Shown: piece after piece, positions 1-9,158 of the stretch | Layout: each line of letters begins with the position of its first letter | Numbering within the stretch: position 1 is the first letter of the stretch | Assembly (NCBI GenBank): GCA_905221605.1 | Contig: CAJNDS010001668.1 | Span: 1,567,276-1,606,378, forward strand | DNA length: 39,103 bases | Reading direction: 5' to 3' | Origin: Symbiodinium natans | Lineage: Eukaryota; Sar; Dinophyceae; Suessiales; Symbiodiniaceae | Notes under the pieces: generated by a model | The model's database searches: none | Seen by the model: only the letters and a program-made list of their open reading frames with translations | Told to the model about the DNA's origin: nothing | Translations under genes and position numbers: made by a program

Positions 1-148
1 TTCGTCGAAATCACCTTGAATCAAGAGCACATGTTGCCTTGTAAAAAAGTGAAGGCCTTAGCTCCATGAGAGTTGTAAGTGGGCAGTTTTGGGGTGGGTA
101 AGTCGGCAGACTAGCGCGCGCTCACAAAGCGCGCTTCCGTTTGGCAAG

Positions 149-210
149 CCCTAAGCCCTAAACCCTAAACCCTAAACCCTAAACCTAAACCCTAAACCCC
201 AAACCCTAAA
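149..210. repeat. C-strand telomere-like array (CCCTAAA)n
   Basis: Imperfect CCCTAAA heptamers with CCCTAAG and CCTAAAC variants. The array ends just upstream of the exon-like island at 223. Confidence 0.9.
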
Positions 211-222
211 CGCAGACCCCAG

Positions 223-290
223 AGGCGCGCCAGCTCCTGGAGCCATTGGAGTCCATACCAGTGCAGGACCTTGGTGTCAAGGACTGGGGC
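223..290 (+). CDS. candidate internal exon, unknown protein
   Basis: A 68 bp island lies between a C-strand telomere array and a G-strand array. It follows an AG (CCCCAG) and reads ARQLLEPLESIPVQDLGV KDWG without a stop. A GT (GTGCTAGGG) follows at 291 and runs into TTTAGGG-like DNA. The frame uses mostly G/C third positions. I do not recognise the protein. The exon call is inference from frame and splice-like borders. Confidence 0.35.
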
Positions 291-307
291 GTGCTAGGGT
301 CTTGGGG

Positions 308-446
308 ATTTCGGGATTTAGGGATTTAGGGATTTAGGGATTTAGAAATTTAGGGATTTAGGGATTTAGGGATTTAGGGATTTAGGGATTTAGGGATTTA
401 GGGATTTAGGGATTTAGGGATTTAGGGATTTAGGGATTTAGGGTTT
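308..446. repeat. octamer variant array (GGGATTTA)n, G-strand
   Basis: About 16 tandem copies of an 8-base variant of the telomere heptamer (GGGATTTA), nearly perfect. The fixed variant points to local amplification rather than telomerase addition of the canonical unit. Confidence 0.9.
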
Positions 447-590
447 AGGTTGTTAGGTGTTTGGGTGTTAGGGATTTAGGGTGTTGTGGTGTTATAGGGT
501 GTTGGGGTGTTATAGGGTGTTAGGGTGTTATAGGGTGTTAGGGATGCAGGGTGTTATGGAATTAGGCTTTAGGGTGTTAGAGACTTAGAG
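447..590. repeat. degenerate (GGGTGTTA)n / TTAGGG-like array
   Basis: Continues the previous array with GGGTGTTA and GGGTGTTATA units that become irregular toward 590. Confidence 0.75.
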
Positions 591-606
591 TGTTGCAACT
601 TCCCAG

Positions 607-699
607 ATTTCGAGCGCCAAGAACGTGCTCTTTGTGGCATCCACGCCTTGAAAGGACAAGCGCAAGCACATGGCTGCAGATGGCTACTACTCCTCCGAG
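607..699 (+). CDS. candidate exon, Josephin-like deubiquitinase fragment
   Basis: The acceptor is TTGCAACTTCCCAG before 607 and the donor is CCGAG|GTACTGG after 699. Frame from 609 gives FERQERALCGIHAL, which resembles the catalytic-Cys segment of Josephin proteins (family pattern E-x-Q-x-x-x-L-C-x-x-H). A second frame from about 655 gives AADGYYSSEVLAQAIQS and stays open past the donor to about 741; it resembles the later Josephin segment D-x-G-(F/Y)(F/Y)-S-x-x-V. The roughly 50 residues that normally separate the two are missing and the frame changes between them. This could be a truncated relic or a misplaced exon border. The catalytic His and Asn would lie further downstream and were not found. 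Confidence 0.35.
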
Positions 700-781
700 G
701 TACTGGCTCAGGCTATTCAGTCCAAAGCCTTGGGCTGTCTATGACAGCCCTGGGCTGTCTATGACCGCGTTCGATGGTGGG

Positions 782-873
782 GTGGGTTTAGGGTTTATTT
801 AGGGTTTAGGGTTTACGGTTTAGGGTTTAGGGTTTAGGGTTGAGGCTTTAGGCTTTAGGCTTTAATTGGGGTT
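782..873. repeat. G-strand telomere-like array (TTTAGGG)n
   Basis: TTTAGGG units with TTTATTTAGGG and GCTTTAG variants. Confidence 0.85.
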
Positions 874-1537
874 TAGGCTAACCTAGACTAGGCTCTCAGG
901 GTCTTAGGGTGTTATATAGCGTGTTAGGGATGAAGGGTGTTAGAGATTTAGGGTTTAGGGCGTTAGGGATTTTAGAATGATTTAGGGTCTTAGGCGACAT
1001 GTTAGTGCTTAGGAAACCTTAGCCGAACAGCCAGCCAGCTGTTTAGGTTTAGGAGTTTGTCATTGGATGTTTTTTTTCTTGGTATCAGGGCTCTGGTCTG
1101 TATCCAGGTAGCAGCTACCAAAAATGTACTCTTATTATCATGTAGTTACTGGGTTACCAAGGGCTCATAGAGTCTACAGTATGGAGTCTGTGGGGTTTAA
1201 GGTTTAGGGTTTACGGGCTTCGGGTCCAAGGGTCTGAAGTCTACCCGCTTTCTGTTCATCATGTACACAAAGACCCGCCGAAGTTTGAAACCATGCGGCT
1301 TCTTACATTCTGCCATACCTGAAGAAAGTTCTTTGAACCCATTACGAGCCAGCGGCACCCGATATCGCGATCTTTGTTTTACGGTTTAATCTGGGTTTAG
1401 AGTTCAAAAAAGATTGGGCTAGGGGAGCCTGTGGGCAGGACATTCTCTAAACCCGCAACCGCTGTATCCGCCTCAAACCACGGTCCCCTACTCCCTATCA
1501 CTCTCTTGCCTTCTTCCCCTTTCACCCTGAACCCGAG

Positions 1538-1664
1538 ACCCTAAACCCTAAACCCTAAACCCTAAACCCTAAACCCTGAAGCCTGAACCCTGAACCCTGA
1601 ACCCTGAACCCTGAACCCTGAACCCTGAACCCTGAACCCTGAACCCAACCCTGAACCCTGTACC
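1538..1664. repeat. C-strand array switching from CCCTAAA to CCCTGAA
   Basis: About five CCCTAAA units are followed by about ten CCCTGAA units. One point variant has spread through half of the array. Confidence 0.9.
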
Positions 1665-1679
1665 CGACCCCTTCGACAG

Positions 1680-1761
1680 AAGCTCCTCAGCAGGAAATCG
1701 CCTCTACCCTTGCCTGCGCTTCCTTCGTCGGGCTTGTGGAGGCTGCAACCGGGGGCTTACG
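1680..1761 (+). CDS. candidate exon, unknown protein
   Basis: An acceptor CCCCTTCGACAG precedes 1680. The plus-strand frame reads APQQEIASTLACASFVGL followed by VEAATGG, all open with mostly G/C third bases. No GT follows the last good codon; the next dinucleotides are GA, a donor reported in dinoflagellate introns. The 3' border is therefore uncertain. The protein is not recognised. Confidence 0.3.
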
Positions 1762-2320
1762 AAAATAGGGTTTAGGGTTTCGGGTAATGGAGTAGAGAGT
1801 CCCGGATTCCCTGTTTAAACGGGACCCCGATCAGGTACCCCCCCCCCTCCCCCCCATTTTCGGAGACCACCAAATGTTCATGGTTTTTGTTTGGGCTTTG
1901 TTGGCCCAGGCTTTACAGTTGCTGCTCCCCATCATATGATTAAACGATCCTCATTGCAGCCCCCCTCCCCGCCCTTCCCCACCCCCAGTAGCACCACACA
2001 ATCTCCCGGATCCCCCTCAGGTCGACGTTTCCCCCAAAAGACTGAAGCTATTTCGGCAAGGGCTGCACTTGCTTCCATCTCAGCAGTGGAGCATGATATG
2101 GGCACGGCTGCTATGGCTATAACTGGTTATATGCTAATTCGGGCACTTGCTACCCGACTTATACCTGCATCCTCCCTAAACCCAAAGCCCTGAATGTGTG
2201 CAACCCGCAAACCTTCAAGTAAGCTTATCGTGCTTTCTTCATAAACCTGTTGAAGCGAGGTTTAGACTTATGGGGTCAGGAGCTTTGGGATTCGCAGCGC
2301 AAAGCTCAGCGAGAGTCTTT

Positions 2321-2428
2321 CCCTAAACCCTAAACCCTAAGCCCTAAAACCTTAACCCTAAACCCGAAACTCGAAACCCTAAACCCTAAACCCTAAACCC
2401 TAAACCCTAATTAACCCTAAAACCTAAA
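2321..2428. repeat. C-strand telomere-like array
   Basis: CCCTAAA repeats with scattered CCCTAAG, CCCGAAA and CCTTAAC variants. Confidence 0.9.
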
Positions 2429-2589
2429 CCTTGGGCATTCGGGCCAACATGCCACGACCCACTCCCCTGACATGAAACGACATTTTTTGCACGTGAAAGC
2501 TGATGTCAGGGAGCGAGGTGTCCTATATAATCCCTTAGCTAACGGCTCACATACGTGGACATATGGGTTACCCTTCCGCCTAACCCCCA

Positions 2590-2767
2590 AATCCGAAACC
2601 CTGAACCCGAAACCCTGAACCCGAAACCCTAAACCCTAAAGCCTAAGCCCTAAACCCGAAACCCGAAACCCGAAACCCTAAACCCTAAACCCTAAACCCT
2701 AAACCCTAAACCCTAAACCCTAAACCCTAAACCCTAAACCCTAAACCCTAAACCCTAAACCCTAAAC
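2590..2767. repeat. long C-strand telomere-like array
   Basis: Variant CCCGAAA and CCCTGAA units open the array. About 13 perfect CCCTAAA heptamers follow at about 2677-2767. Confidence 0.92.
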
Positions 2768-2870
2768 GAATCTAGCCTTTCAAGAGCCAGCCGGCCAAGG
2801 TTGTGTTGTCGTTGGGTTTTTTTGCGGCTCTCGCATAGCTGGGCTTTAAACCGGCCTGTGAGGATGGCGT

Positions 2871-3020
2871 AGGGTTTAGGTGTTTAGGGTTTAGGGGTTT
2901 ACGGTTTAGAGGTTTAGGGATTTAGCGGTTAGGGGTTTAGGGGTTTAGGGTTTAGGGGCTTAGGGTTTTTTGTTTAGGGTTCAGGGTTTAGGGGTTTGTT
3001 CAGGGTTTGGGGGCTTATGG
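2871..3020. repeat. degenerate G-strand telomere-like array
   Basis: TTTAGGG, TTTAGGGG and TTTACGG units at irregular spacing. Confidence 0.75.
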
Positions 3021-3046
3021 GTTTCGGGTCGAGGGTCTTCCGGTAG

Positions 3047-3168
3047 GAATGGCAGAGACTGTAAGTTTGCGGTTTGAGATTTTGGGGTTTAGCTCTAATT
3101 TGTTTGTTTGTTTTTTCCTAGGTGGAGGAGGGCTTCAGCACCAAGGGGAGAGCACTTCTATCTAGTTG
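3047..3168 (+). CDS. two candidate exons joined by a 61 bp intron
   Basis: The upstream piece ends GCAGAGACT at 3060 and is followed by a consensus donor GTAAGT. The intron 3061-3121 ends in a long T-rich tract and TTTTTTCCTAG. Joining 3060 to 3122 keeps one frame and reads MAETVEEGFSTKGRALL. The ATG is at 3049. The frame stays open to 3364, but beyond about 3168 it enters a palindromic element, so the true 3' end is unknown. This is one of the two best-formed introns in the window. The protein is not recognised. Confidence 0.45.
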
Positions 3169-3289
3169 TTTACGGGCTGGCTTCCATTCTACATGCAACC
3201 CCCCGACAACCAGAGACGGTTTTGCACGTTCTAATGCTCCTTTGGAAGCTAGTCTACGGTTTAGGCTCAGGGTTACGATTATAAGCATT

Positions 3290-3382
3290 GGGATGTTCCC
3301 CTTTGTGATAACAGTCCTCAGTATGGATTATACTGCCCAATATAATCAGCTTGAGGACTGTTAGTATAAGGGGGACCATTTC
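3290..3382. mobile_element. MITE-like hairpin element, family A copy 1
   Basis: A 93 bp palindromic element. The 11-base core AACAGTCCTCA (3310-3320) is exactly inverted at 3352-3362, and the outer arms GGATGTTCCCC / GGGGGACCATTTC also pair imperfectly. A diverged copy lies at 7338-7431. Confidence 0.6.
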
Positions 3383-3756
3383 AAAGGTGTAGGGCTTATG
3401 GTTAAGCATTCCTGGCTGTAGCATAGCTGGCTCAAACCGCAGGTTGGCATCGCACGGCGAATCTGCGAACGAAATTTTAGATCCGGTAGCTTCGGGCATT
3501 TATCGCTGCTGGTCCTTCTCTTGCCAGCGGTGATGAGCGCGAATCCCTACAGCCGATACAGTTTCTTTGGTCCCATCCGCACCAGGAGGCCAGATGAACG
3601 GCTTTCTTAGAGATGTTTAAGGTCGATTCCATTTGAAGTTGGGTATCTGAATAGGGGTCCAGGAAAGTTTCAGCAAGTTTCTTTTCCTAAGAAACATCTC
3701 CCCAGTTAGAACAGAGATCAATACTCTGGTAATATTCCTCAATTACGGGGAATGTG

Positions 3757-3870
3757 ACCCTAAACCCTATGCCCTAAACCCTAACCCCTAACCCCCTAAA
3801 CCCCCTAAACCCCCTAAACCCCCTAAACCCCCTAAACCCCCTAAACCCCCTAAACCCCCCAAACCCCAAA
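3757..3870. repeat. C-strand array with CCCCCTAAA units
   Basis: Begins as CCCTAAA, then at least eight nonamer units of five C plus TAAA. It ends 12 bases before the exon acceptor at 3882. Confidence 0.9.
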
Positions 3871-3882
3871 CTGTGGATCTAG

Positions 3883-3946
3883 GGACCTCGGAAGCCCCTT
3901 GAGGGCTTGGGCGACCACGGGCGCGCGGCGCCAGATCTATGTCGTC
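3883..3946 (+). CDS. candidate internal exon, unknown protein
   Basis: An acceptor GGATCTAG precedes 3883 and a consensus donor GTAAGT starts at 3947. The open frame reads PRKPLEGLGDHGRAAPDLCR. A C-strand array lies upstream and a G-strand array downstream. I do not recognise the sequence. Confidence 0.4.
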
Positions 3947-3964
3947 GTAAGTTTCACAAACAGC

Positions 3965-4038
3965 GGGTTTAGGGTTTAGGGTTTAGGGTTTAGGGTTTAG
4001 GGTTTAGGGTTCAGGGTTTAGGGTTTAGAGTTTAGGGT
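3965..4038. repeat. G-strand telomere-like array
   Basis: Nearly perfect TTTAGGG units with one TTCAGGG, starting 18 bases downstream of a GTAAGT donor. Confidence 0.9.
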
Positions 4039-4238
4039 TTTATATTCAGGAAAGACCCACCCGCGCGCATACAGCACACGCACACCGAACCCTAAACTTC
4101 CCAAAACAAACCTATTACTCCTGAACCCTAAACCCGAAACCCAAAACCTGAACCCCAGAAACCTTATAAAGCCTAAACCCCACACCCGACAACTTCTAGC
4201 CTCAACCCCCAAACCCTTGCATACCTTCAGCCCGGCAC

Positions 4239-4306
4239 CCTAAACCCTAAACCCTAAACCCTAAACCCCAAACCCCAAACCCTAAACCCTAAACCCTGAA
4301 CCCTAA
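4239..4306. repeat. C-strand telomere-like array
   Basis: CCCTAAA and CCCCAAA units. The last unit, CCCTAAG, supplies the AG in front of the next exon candidate. Confidence 0.9.
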
Positions 4307-4307
4307 G

Positions 4308-4404
4308 CCGGAAGGCCGACCAAGGCGGAGAAAGTGGAGAAGATGCTCAAGTGGGCAATGGAGACGAGCGCTGTCAAGGAAGACCGAACATATAGGCCGC
4401 CAGG
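4308..4404 (+). CDS. candidate internal exon, unknown protein
   Basis: A 97 bp island follows CCCTAAG and precedes GTTTACGG at 4405. One frame is open throughout: PTKAEKVEKMLKWAMETSAV, then KEDRTYRPPG. The composition is amphipathic and helix-like. No family is recognised. Borders are inferred. Confidence 0.42.
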
Positions 4405-4560
4405 GTTTACGGCTTCGGGCTTCGGATTGTGTAGGGTCGGTTGAGGTCGCCCCTCTGCCCCAAAAGCCCTGAAGACTTTCAAATCTAGACCCTGATCCCT
4501 CGAACTCCCAAGCCCTGATCTATAGGGCGTCCGGGATACAGGTAGTTTTGGATTCTTTTC

Positions 4561-4680
4561 GGGGCGGCGGGGGGGGGGGGGGGGGTTTGGGGGGGCCCGG
4601 GGGTGTGGGGGGCGGGGGGTGTTTGGGGGCGGGGGGTGTTTGGGGGGCGGGGGGTGTTTGGGGGGCTGGGGGGATGGCCG
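4561..4680. repeat. G-rich low-complexity tract
   Basis: Runs of 6-18 G alternate with TGTTTGGGGG units of about 22 bp. Open frames here on either strand are Gly- or Pro-rich and are not credible genes. Confidence 0.85.
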
Positions 4681-4860
4681 ACCTGCCCCCCGCTAGGTTC
4701 AGGGTTTCTTGTAACCCAACTATCAGTGCAGTTATAACCCACTTATAAGCCCCCTTTAGGGTTTAGGGCTTAGGGTTTAGGGCTCAGGGCTTAGGGCTTA
4801 CAGTTCAGTGCCCTCAGCCCAAACTCCCCCACCCCCCCACCCCCCCGTGAGTCCGAAGAG

Positions 4861-4944
4861 GCGGCGTATTTGCCAGCGCCTGCGTCGAAAGCTTGCCCAG
4901 TTCGTCACCTCCGCTGAGCTGGAAGATACCTTGCTAGCCCAGTG
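4861..4944 (+). CDS. candidate exon, unknown protein
   Basis: The plus-strand frame reads RRICQRLRRKLAQFVTSAEL, then EDTLLAQW, with strong G/C third bases. It is followed by GTACCT at 4945 and an extended T run. The 5' border is uncertain: AGs at 4857-4860 and at 4816 are possible acceptors. The N-terminal half is basic. No family is recognised. Confidence 0.4.
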
Positions 4945-4949
4945 GTACC

Positions 4950-4955
4950 TTTTTT

Positions 4956-4988
<33 letters not shown>

Positions 4989-4997
4989 GGGGGGGGG
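4950..4997. repeat. homopolymer run T then G
   Basis: A T-rich tract with about 30 consecutive T followed by about 10 G. Confidence 0.9.
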
Positions 4998-5228
4998 TCA
5001 AAGTTCAAGGTTCCCTTACAAAAGTAACCTTCCCAAGAAAGGGTGCCCTTATCATGATGTGGTTACAGTTGCTGGGCTACCAGAATACTTAGAGTACGGT
5101 CAAGGGATGTGGTGATCTAAGGCTTGTAATGCTAGGGATTGTAATGGCCTTCTTAACCAAGCCTCTCAAAACCCGAAGCTTCACGCCCCAAACCCTAAAC
5201 CCCAAACCCTAAACCCTAAACCTCCAAG

Positions 5229-5297
5229 ATCCCTGGGCTTCTAAGGACATTGTGGACCGATTCAAGGCCCTGCTCGAATCGTCGCCTGGCCGCTGCT
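5229..5297 (+). CDS. candidate internal exon flanked by inverted telomere arrays
   Basis: A C-strand array (5188-5222) ends before CTCCAAG. The island reads DPWASKDIVDRFKALLESS, then PGRC. The donor at 5298 is the GT of GTTTAGGGTTTAGGG. An alternative open frame exists (starting IPGLLRTLW). The protein is unidentified. Confidence 0.42.
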
Positions 5298-5326
5298 GTT
5301 TAGGGTTTAGGGTTTAGGGTTTAGGG
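5298..5326. repeat. G-strand telomere-like array starting at a splice donor
   Basis: Four TTTAGGG units. The first GTTTAG is the putative intron 5' end. Confidence 0.85.
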
Positions 5327-5329
5327 CAA

Positions 5330-5745
5330 GACTTGTTAGGTTCAGGGGCTTTGGCCTTTACAGGGTTTGGGGTACGGGGTACTGGGTATACGTACAGGTT
5401 TTAGGTATACGTGTATATTTAGGTATATGTGTATTTTTTTCTATGTATATAATACGTATATATATATATATATATGTATATGTATACGCTCCCCAACCCA
5501 CGTCTGGGCAGCAATTTCTCACACACAGTGCCTTAAAACCTTAAAAAACTTTCACACTGGGAAGGGGTTGGCATTATATACATACATATACAGAATCTGG
5601 GTCTTTAGGGCTTAGCGTAATGGACTTCGGGAATAGGACTTGTTTTTTTGATTTAGGGGAACCCTAACCCTAAACCCTAAATCCTAATCTCTTCCATAGG
5701 AACTAAGGAAGCCGTTAAGCCGTTCTCTTCAGGGGTTAGGGAGTA
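5330..5745. other. gene-poor stretch with a TA-rich microsatellite
   Basis: Contains a (TA)n / TATACG tract around 5396-5490 and degenerate heptamers. I see no exon-like island. Confidence 0.5.
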
Positions 5746-5784
5746 CCCCTAAACCCTAAACCCTAAACCCTAAACCCTGAAATT

Positions 5785-6600
5785 AAGGCGTAGGGCTTAG
5801 GGAATCAGACTTCGGGATCCGGCGATTTAGGTTTCTGCGCCAAGGACTTGGTGAATAAGATTGGTTTGTAAAATGTAAGGGCCCTCCTCTTTAGGATTTA
5901 ACGATGCCCCTCCTTAGGGCTTAGGGAATAACGCTAAGGGAATAAGACCTAGGGAACAAGATTTAGGGACCTGGCTCTTTAGGATTTAGTGATAAGGATT
6001 TGGGCAATAGGATCCTTAAGCTCTCAGGAGGAGAGCCCCTAAATCTTGAAAAAGGGGAGTCCTGAATCCCAAAAAGAAGTCCTTTTCCTTAAGTCCTTTT
6101 CGCGAAGCCCTAAAGGGTGGGACCCAAATCGTATTCCCTTCATGTTAGTCCCTTAGTCCTTTATCGCTACAGAGGGGCATCCATAAATCTTAAAGAGGAG
6201 CCTTTTCAAAAATAATTCTATTCCCCAAGACCTTTGCGCAAAATCCTAAAGGGTGGGATCTCCAGAAATCTCTCCTGACATCTTCTTTCGTTCATGTCAT
6301 TCATTTACAAAGAGGAGAGCCCCTAGAAGAGCCCTACATCCGAAAGCAAAAACGAACCCTATTGCCTAATTCTTGTCTCTAAATCCTAAAGAGCCGAATC
6401 CCTTAGTCTTGTTCCCTTATATTTACTCTCCAATCCCAGCCCCAACCCTAAAGAGGGGCCCTTACATCTTAAAAAAAATCCTATTCCCGAAATCCTTTTC
6501 GCTATGTCCTAAAGGGTGGGATCCCCAAATCTTCCTCCCCATCTGATTCCCTGAATGTTCTTCCCTAAGTCCTTTTCCCTAAGCCCTAAAGAGGGGTCCG
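5785..6600. repeat. degenerate tandem repeats related to CCCTAAAG
   Basis: A motif of about 50 bp containing CCTTTTCGC, then CCTAAAGGGTGGGA, recurs at about 6085-6135, 6220-6265 and 6475-6530. Spacers are built from AAAGAGGGG and TTCCCTTA-like units. This is a decayed higher-order repeat with no exon-like frame. Confidence 0.5.
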
Positions 6601-6607
6601 GAAATCT

Positions 6608-6650
6608 CATATACATATACATATACATATATATATATATATATATTCTT
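6608..6650. repeat. ATACAT / (AT)n microsatellite
   Basis: Repeated ATACAT hexamers grade into pure (AT)n. Confidence 0.85.
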
Positions 6651-6825
6651 TTATCTGCGTTATTCATATATGTGTGTTTACCTACTTTACATTGTGCATG
6701 TATAGAATGCATGCATATCAAATATCGGCGTGACCCTGATGCCAAGGCGTGACAGCTCAACAGCTCCGACCACTTCGGGCGACAGCGCGTCGGAGGACAA
6801 AGCCTTCTTAGGGCCTAGGGTCGAG

Positions 6826-6868
6826 GGATTTAGGGTTTAGGGTTTAGAGTTTAGGGTTTAGGGTTAAG
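6826..6868. repeat. G-strand telomere-like array
   Basis: Five TTTAGGG-type units. An exon-like island just upstream (about 6747-6810, QLNSSDHFGRQRVGGQSLL) is possible but has poor borders. Confidence 0.8.
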
Positions 6869-7014
6869 CCCCGGCCCGTAACTTGGAACCAAAATCCCCT
6901 AAACCCTGGTCCCACCCCCCCCCCCCCTACGTAAGAAGGGCCCATACTTCGGATCCCTAGAAACAAGGGTAAGGGACCCTACCAGGGCCCATGGTTCCAA
7001 CCTTAGGCTTGGGA

Positions 7015-7048
7015 AACCCTAAACCCTAAACCCTAAACCCTAAACCCC
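7015..7048. repeat. C-strand telomere-like array
   Basis: CCCTAAA units. The last becomes CCCCAG and supplies the acceptor AG at 7049-7050. Confidence 0.85.
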
Positions 7049-7050
7049 AG

Positions 7051-7121
7051 AACCACAGCAGGAGCTGGAAGAAGATGAAGACGGCTGTGGAGCAGCCCCG
7101 GCTGAGTGCCACACTGCAGAG
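7051..7121 (+). CDS. candidate internal exon, unknown protein
   Basis: Acceptor TAAACCCCAG and donor GCAGAG|GTAGCC. One frame reads QQELEEDEDGCGAAPAECH (acidic). A second open frame reads KKMKTAVEQPRLSATLQR. I cannot choose between them. A C-strand array lies upstream and a G-strand array downstream. Confidence 0.38.
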
Positions 7122-7153
7122 GTAGCCGGGCCCGGCTTCGGGTGTCCAGGGCT

Positions 7154-7202
7154 CAGGGTTTAGGGTTTCGGGTTTAGGGTTTAGGGTTTAGGGTTTAGGG
7201 TT
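7154..7202. repeat. G-strand telomere-like array
   Basis: Six TTTAGGG or TTTCGGG units. Confidence 0.85.
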
Positions 7203-7337
7203 AGGCCTTTGATACCCTAAGCCAGCCTTACACCGTTTACTTCCCTGAGCCCTGAACCACCTTAAAACCTTTGAAATTCAACCTTTGTCAAGTTTGAAGA
7301 GTTTATGGTTCAAAGGTTTGAGGTTTTAAGTATCAGT

Positions 7338-7431
7338 TGGGATATTTCCACCTATACGAACACCCTTTAATGTATGTATAGTACCCCCGATTATGATTCC
7401 TAAAAGGACTGTTTATATAAGGGGAACATAC
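7338..7431. mobile_element. MITE-like hairpin element, family A copy 2
   Basis: The right half (AGGACTGTTTATATAAGGGG) matches the right arm of the 3290-3382 element and, inverted, its left arm. The left arm of this copy is decayed. Confidence 0.5.
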
Positions 7432-7497
7432 CAAAGTATCAGGGCTCACAAGGCTTTGGCTTGCCGCCTCTCAGGTTTCGGGTCTCAGAGTCTCCGA

Positions 7498-7556
7498 CCC
7501 TAAACCCTAAACCTTAAACCTTAAACCCTAAACCCTAAACCCTAAACCCTAAACCC
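7498..7556. repeat. C-strand telomere-like array
   Basis: CCCTAAA with two CCTTAAA variants. Confidence 0.88.
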
Positions 7557-7574
7557 CTCCGACCCGGACTGCAG

Positions 7575-7637
7575 GGCTGGCAGGATGGACCGGGTCATGC
7601 GGCCTTCAAGCGGCGCAGCTGGCACTCTTATTGTTAG
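7575..7637 (+). CDS. candidate internal exon, unknown protein
   Basis: Acceptor CGGACTGCAG and donor GTGGGT at 7638. The frame that stays open across the donor reads AGRMDRVMRPSSGAAGTLIV. The island lies between a C-strand array upstream and a G-strand array downstream. Confidence 0.38.
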   Translation, partial: GWQDGPGHAAFKRRSWHSYC

Positions 7638-7734
7638 GTGGGTTATAAGGGTTTAGGGTTTAGGGTTTATTGAACTTATTAAGGGTTCAGGCCCGGGGAA
7701 GTTTCGAGGAGTTTCTGTTTTTGGTTTTTTGAAA

Positions 7735-8015
7735 AACTTCCTTCAGAAGGCCCAAAATTGGCTCCAAAATTGGCGTCAGGCATTGGCTTCAGTCAGGCCC
7801 AAATTGGCTTCAGAAAGGAAAAAAATGGGCTTCAGAAGGCCAAAAAATTGGCTTCAGAGGCCCAAATTGGCTTCAGAAGGCACAAAGTTGGTGTTAGCTT
7901 CAGAAAGCCAAAATTAGCTTAAGGCTCAAATTGGCCTCAGAACTGGCTTCAGAGGCCCAAATTGGCTGAGAAGGCCAAAATTGCCTTCAGAGGCCAAATT
8001 GGTTTCAGAAGGCCC
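7735..8015. repeat. minisatellite, about 20 bp unit (GGCCCAAATTGGCTTCAGAA)
   Basis: About 13 diverged copies of the unit GGCCCAAATTGGCTTCAGAA. Plus-strand translation gives repeated KLASE-like pentads, but unit length drifts, so a coding role is doubtful. Confidence 0.85.
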
Positions 8016-8345
8016 ACCAGCAAAGAGCCCTAAAAGGCACCGGGTGAACAACTCCAACGTGCTGAAATGTTCAATCTTCTTAAACCCCCTTGCCCTGTGC
8101 AGGCACAAGCCCAAAAGTCTTCTTTGTTTTTTTTTTGAACCCTCCTCGCCTACGCAGTCACAAAGCAAGTGAGCAAAAGTGGCCTTCCAAGAAGAGGAAG
8201 GAATAAGTTCAAGTTTACACATTGGCTTGAGGGTTTAGGGTTTAGGGCGTAGAGTTTCGGGTCCAGGGCCCCTTAACCCTTCAAGCCCCAAGCCCCGCAA
8301 GTCCCGAAACACTGCACACCTAAAGCCCAAGTTCAAGCACTTCAA

Positions 8346-8399
8346 TCTAAGACCCCATTGAACGGCCCATACTAAGAGACCATGCAGCTAACCCTAAGA
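8346..8399. mobile_element. short copy of TIR family B
   Basis: A 54 bp piece bounded by TCTAAG and CCCTAAGA. It contains GGCCCATACTAAGAGACCAT, the same right-end sequence as the elements at 10068 and 26876. It is probably an internally deleted copy. Confidence 0.5.
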
Positions 8400-8548
8400 T
8401 CCAAACCCTAACCTTCAAGCCCAGAACCCTGAAGTCCTAATCGTTTCAACCCGCAGTTGCTTGTCTGGGTCGTCAGGCGAACTCTTAGTATACGCAAAGA
8501 GTTCTTGTTGCCCGATGGTTGAGCGGTTGGGCCTTGAAAGCTCTTCTT

Positions 8549-8684
8549 GGGGGGGGGGGGGGGGGGCGGGTTTAGGGTTTAGGGTTTAGGGTTTAGGGTT
8601 TAGGGTTTAGGGTTTAGGGTTTAGGGTTTAGGGTTTAGGGTTTAGGGTTTAGGGTTTAGGGTTTAGGGTTTAGGGTTTAGGGTT
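8549..8684. repeat. G run plus perfect G-strand telomere-like array
   Basis: About 18 G with one interrupting C precede about 16 perfect TTTAGGG heptamers. Confidence 0.95.
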
Positions 8685-8732
8685 TCTTAAGAACATGGTA
8701 GTTGTGCTTGGTGACTAGGGTGCCCTCTGTAG

Positions 8733-8848
8733 GTTCATCTCGGCCCCAGTGCCTTCGCAGCTTGGTTGCTGAGGTCCGATGACGCGTTCATCGTCTTTCA
8801 CGAAGTCCCTGTCAAGAAGACCTTTGTTCACTTTGATGCGTCTTGGAC
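8733..8848 (+). CDS. candidate exon, unknown protein
   Basis: Acceptor TGCCCTCTGTAG. The frame is open for about 38 codons, including AFAAWLLRSDDAFIVFHEV and PVKKTFVHFDASW, with strong G/C third positions. Possible donors are GT at 8849 or 8851, just before a TAA. This is one of the strongest coding islands in the window. The protein is not recognised. Confidence 0.48.
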
Positions 8849-8880
8849 GTGTTAAAATTCAAGTCCGGATTAGCGAAGGG

Positions 8881-8940
8881 ATGGCCAAGCCAAGCAAGGA
8901 GGATTCCTTGCAGGACCCGATCCCCAGAGAGTTGCCTCAG
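8881..8940 (+). CDS. candidate exon, unknown protein
   Basis: Reads MAKPSKEDSLQDPIPRELPQ to a donor CCTCAG|GTTTGC at 8941. The 5' border is ambiguous: CTTGCAG at 8907-8913 would give a 27 bp exon, while an AG near 8877 gives the longer one. Confidence 0.35.
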
Positions 8941-8983
8941 GTTTGCTACGACTTGTCTTTAGGCTGATCTCCAGGCAAGAGTA

Positions 8984-9055
8984 TTTAGGGTTTAGGGCTT
9001 AGGGCTTAGGGTTTATGGTTTAGGCTTTAGGGCTTAGGGCTTAGGGTTGAGGTTT
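8984..9055. repeat. G-strand telomere-like array
   Basis: TTTAGGG mixed with CTTAGGG. Confidence 0.85.
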
Positions 9056-9081
9056 GCGTTCAATCATAGCTACTAGCCCAG

Positions 9082-9158
9082 AGCAACTGTGCTGTCAATG
9101 GTTGGGATGGCAGCCGACTCCCAGTTTGCCAACTTTTTCCACTTCAGGCAACAGACGG
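9082..9158 (+). CDS. candidate internal exon ending at GGTTTAGGG
   Basis: Acceptor CTAGCCCAG. The open frame reads ATVLSMVGMAADSQFANFF, then HFRQQT. The donor at 9159 is the first GTTTAGGG of a 100 bp telomere array. No family is recognised. Confidence 0.45.

Noticed and set aside
4485-4748. Gly- and Pro-rich frames at the G tract
   Set aside because: Composition-driven; both strands open at once.
7735-8015. CRISPR-like spaced repeats
   Set aside because: Repeats are contiguous and diverged with no unique spacers: a minisatellite.
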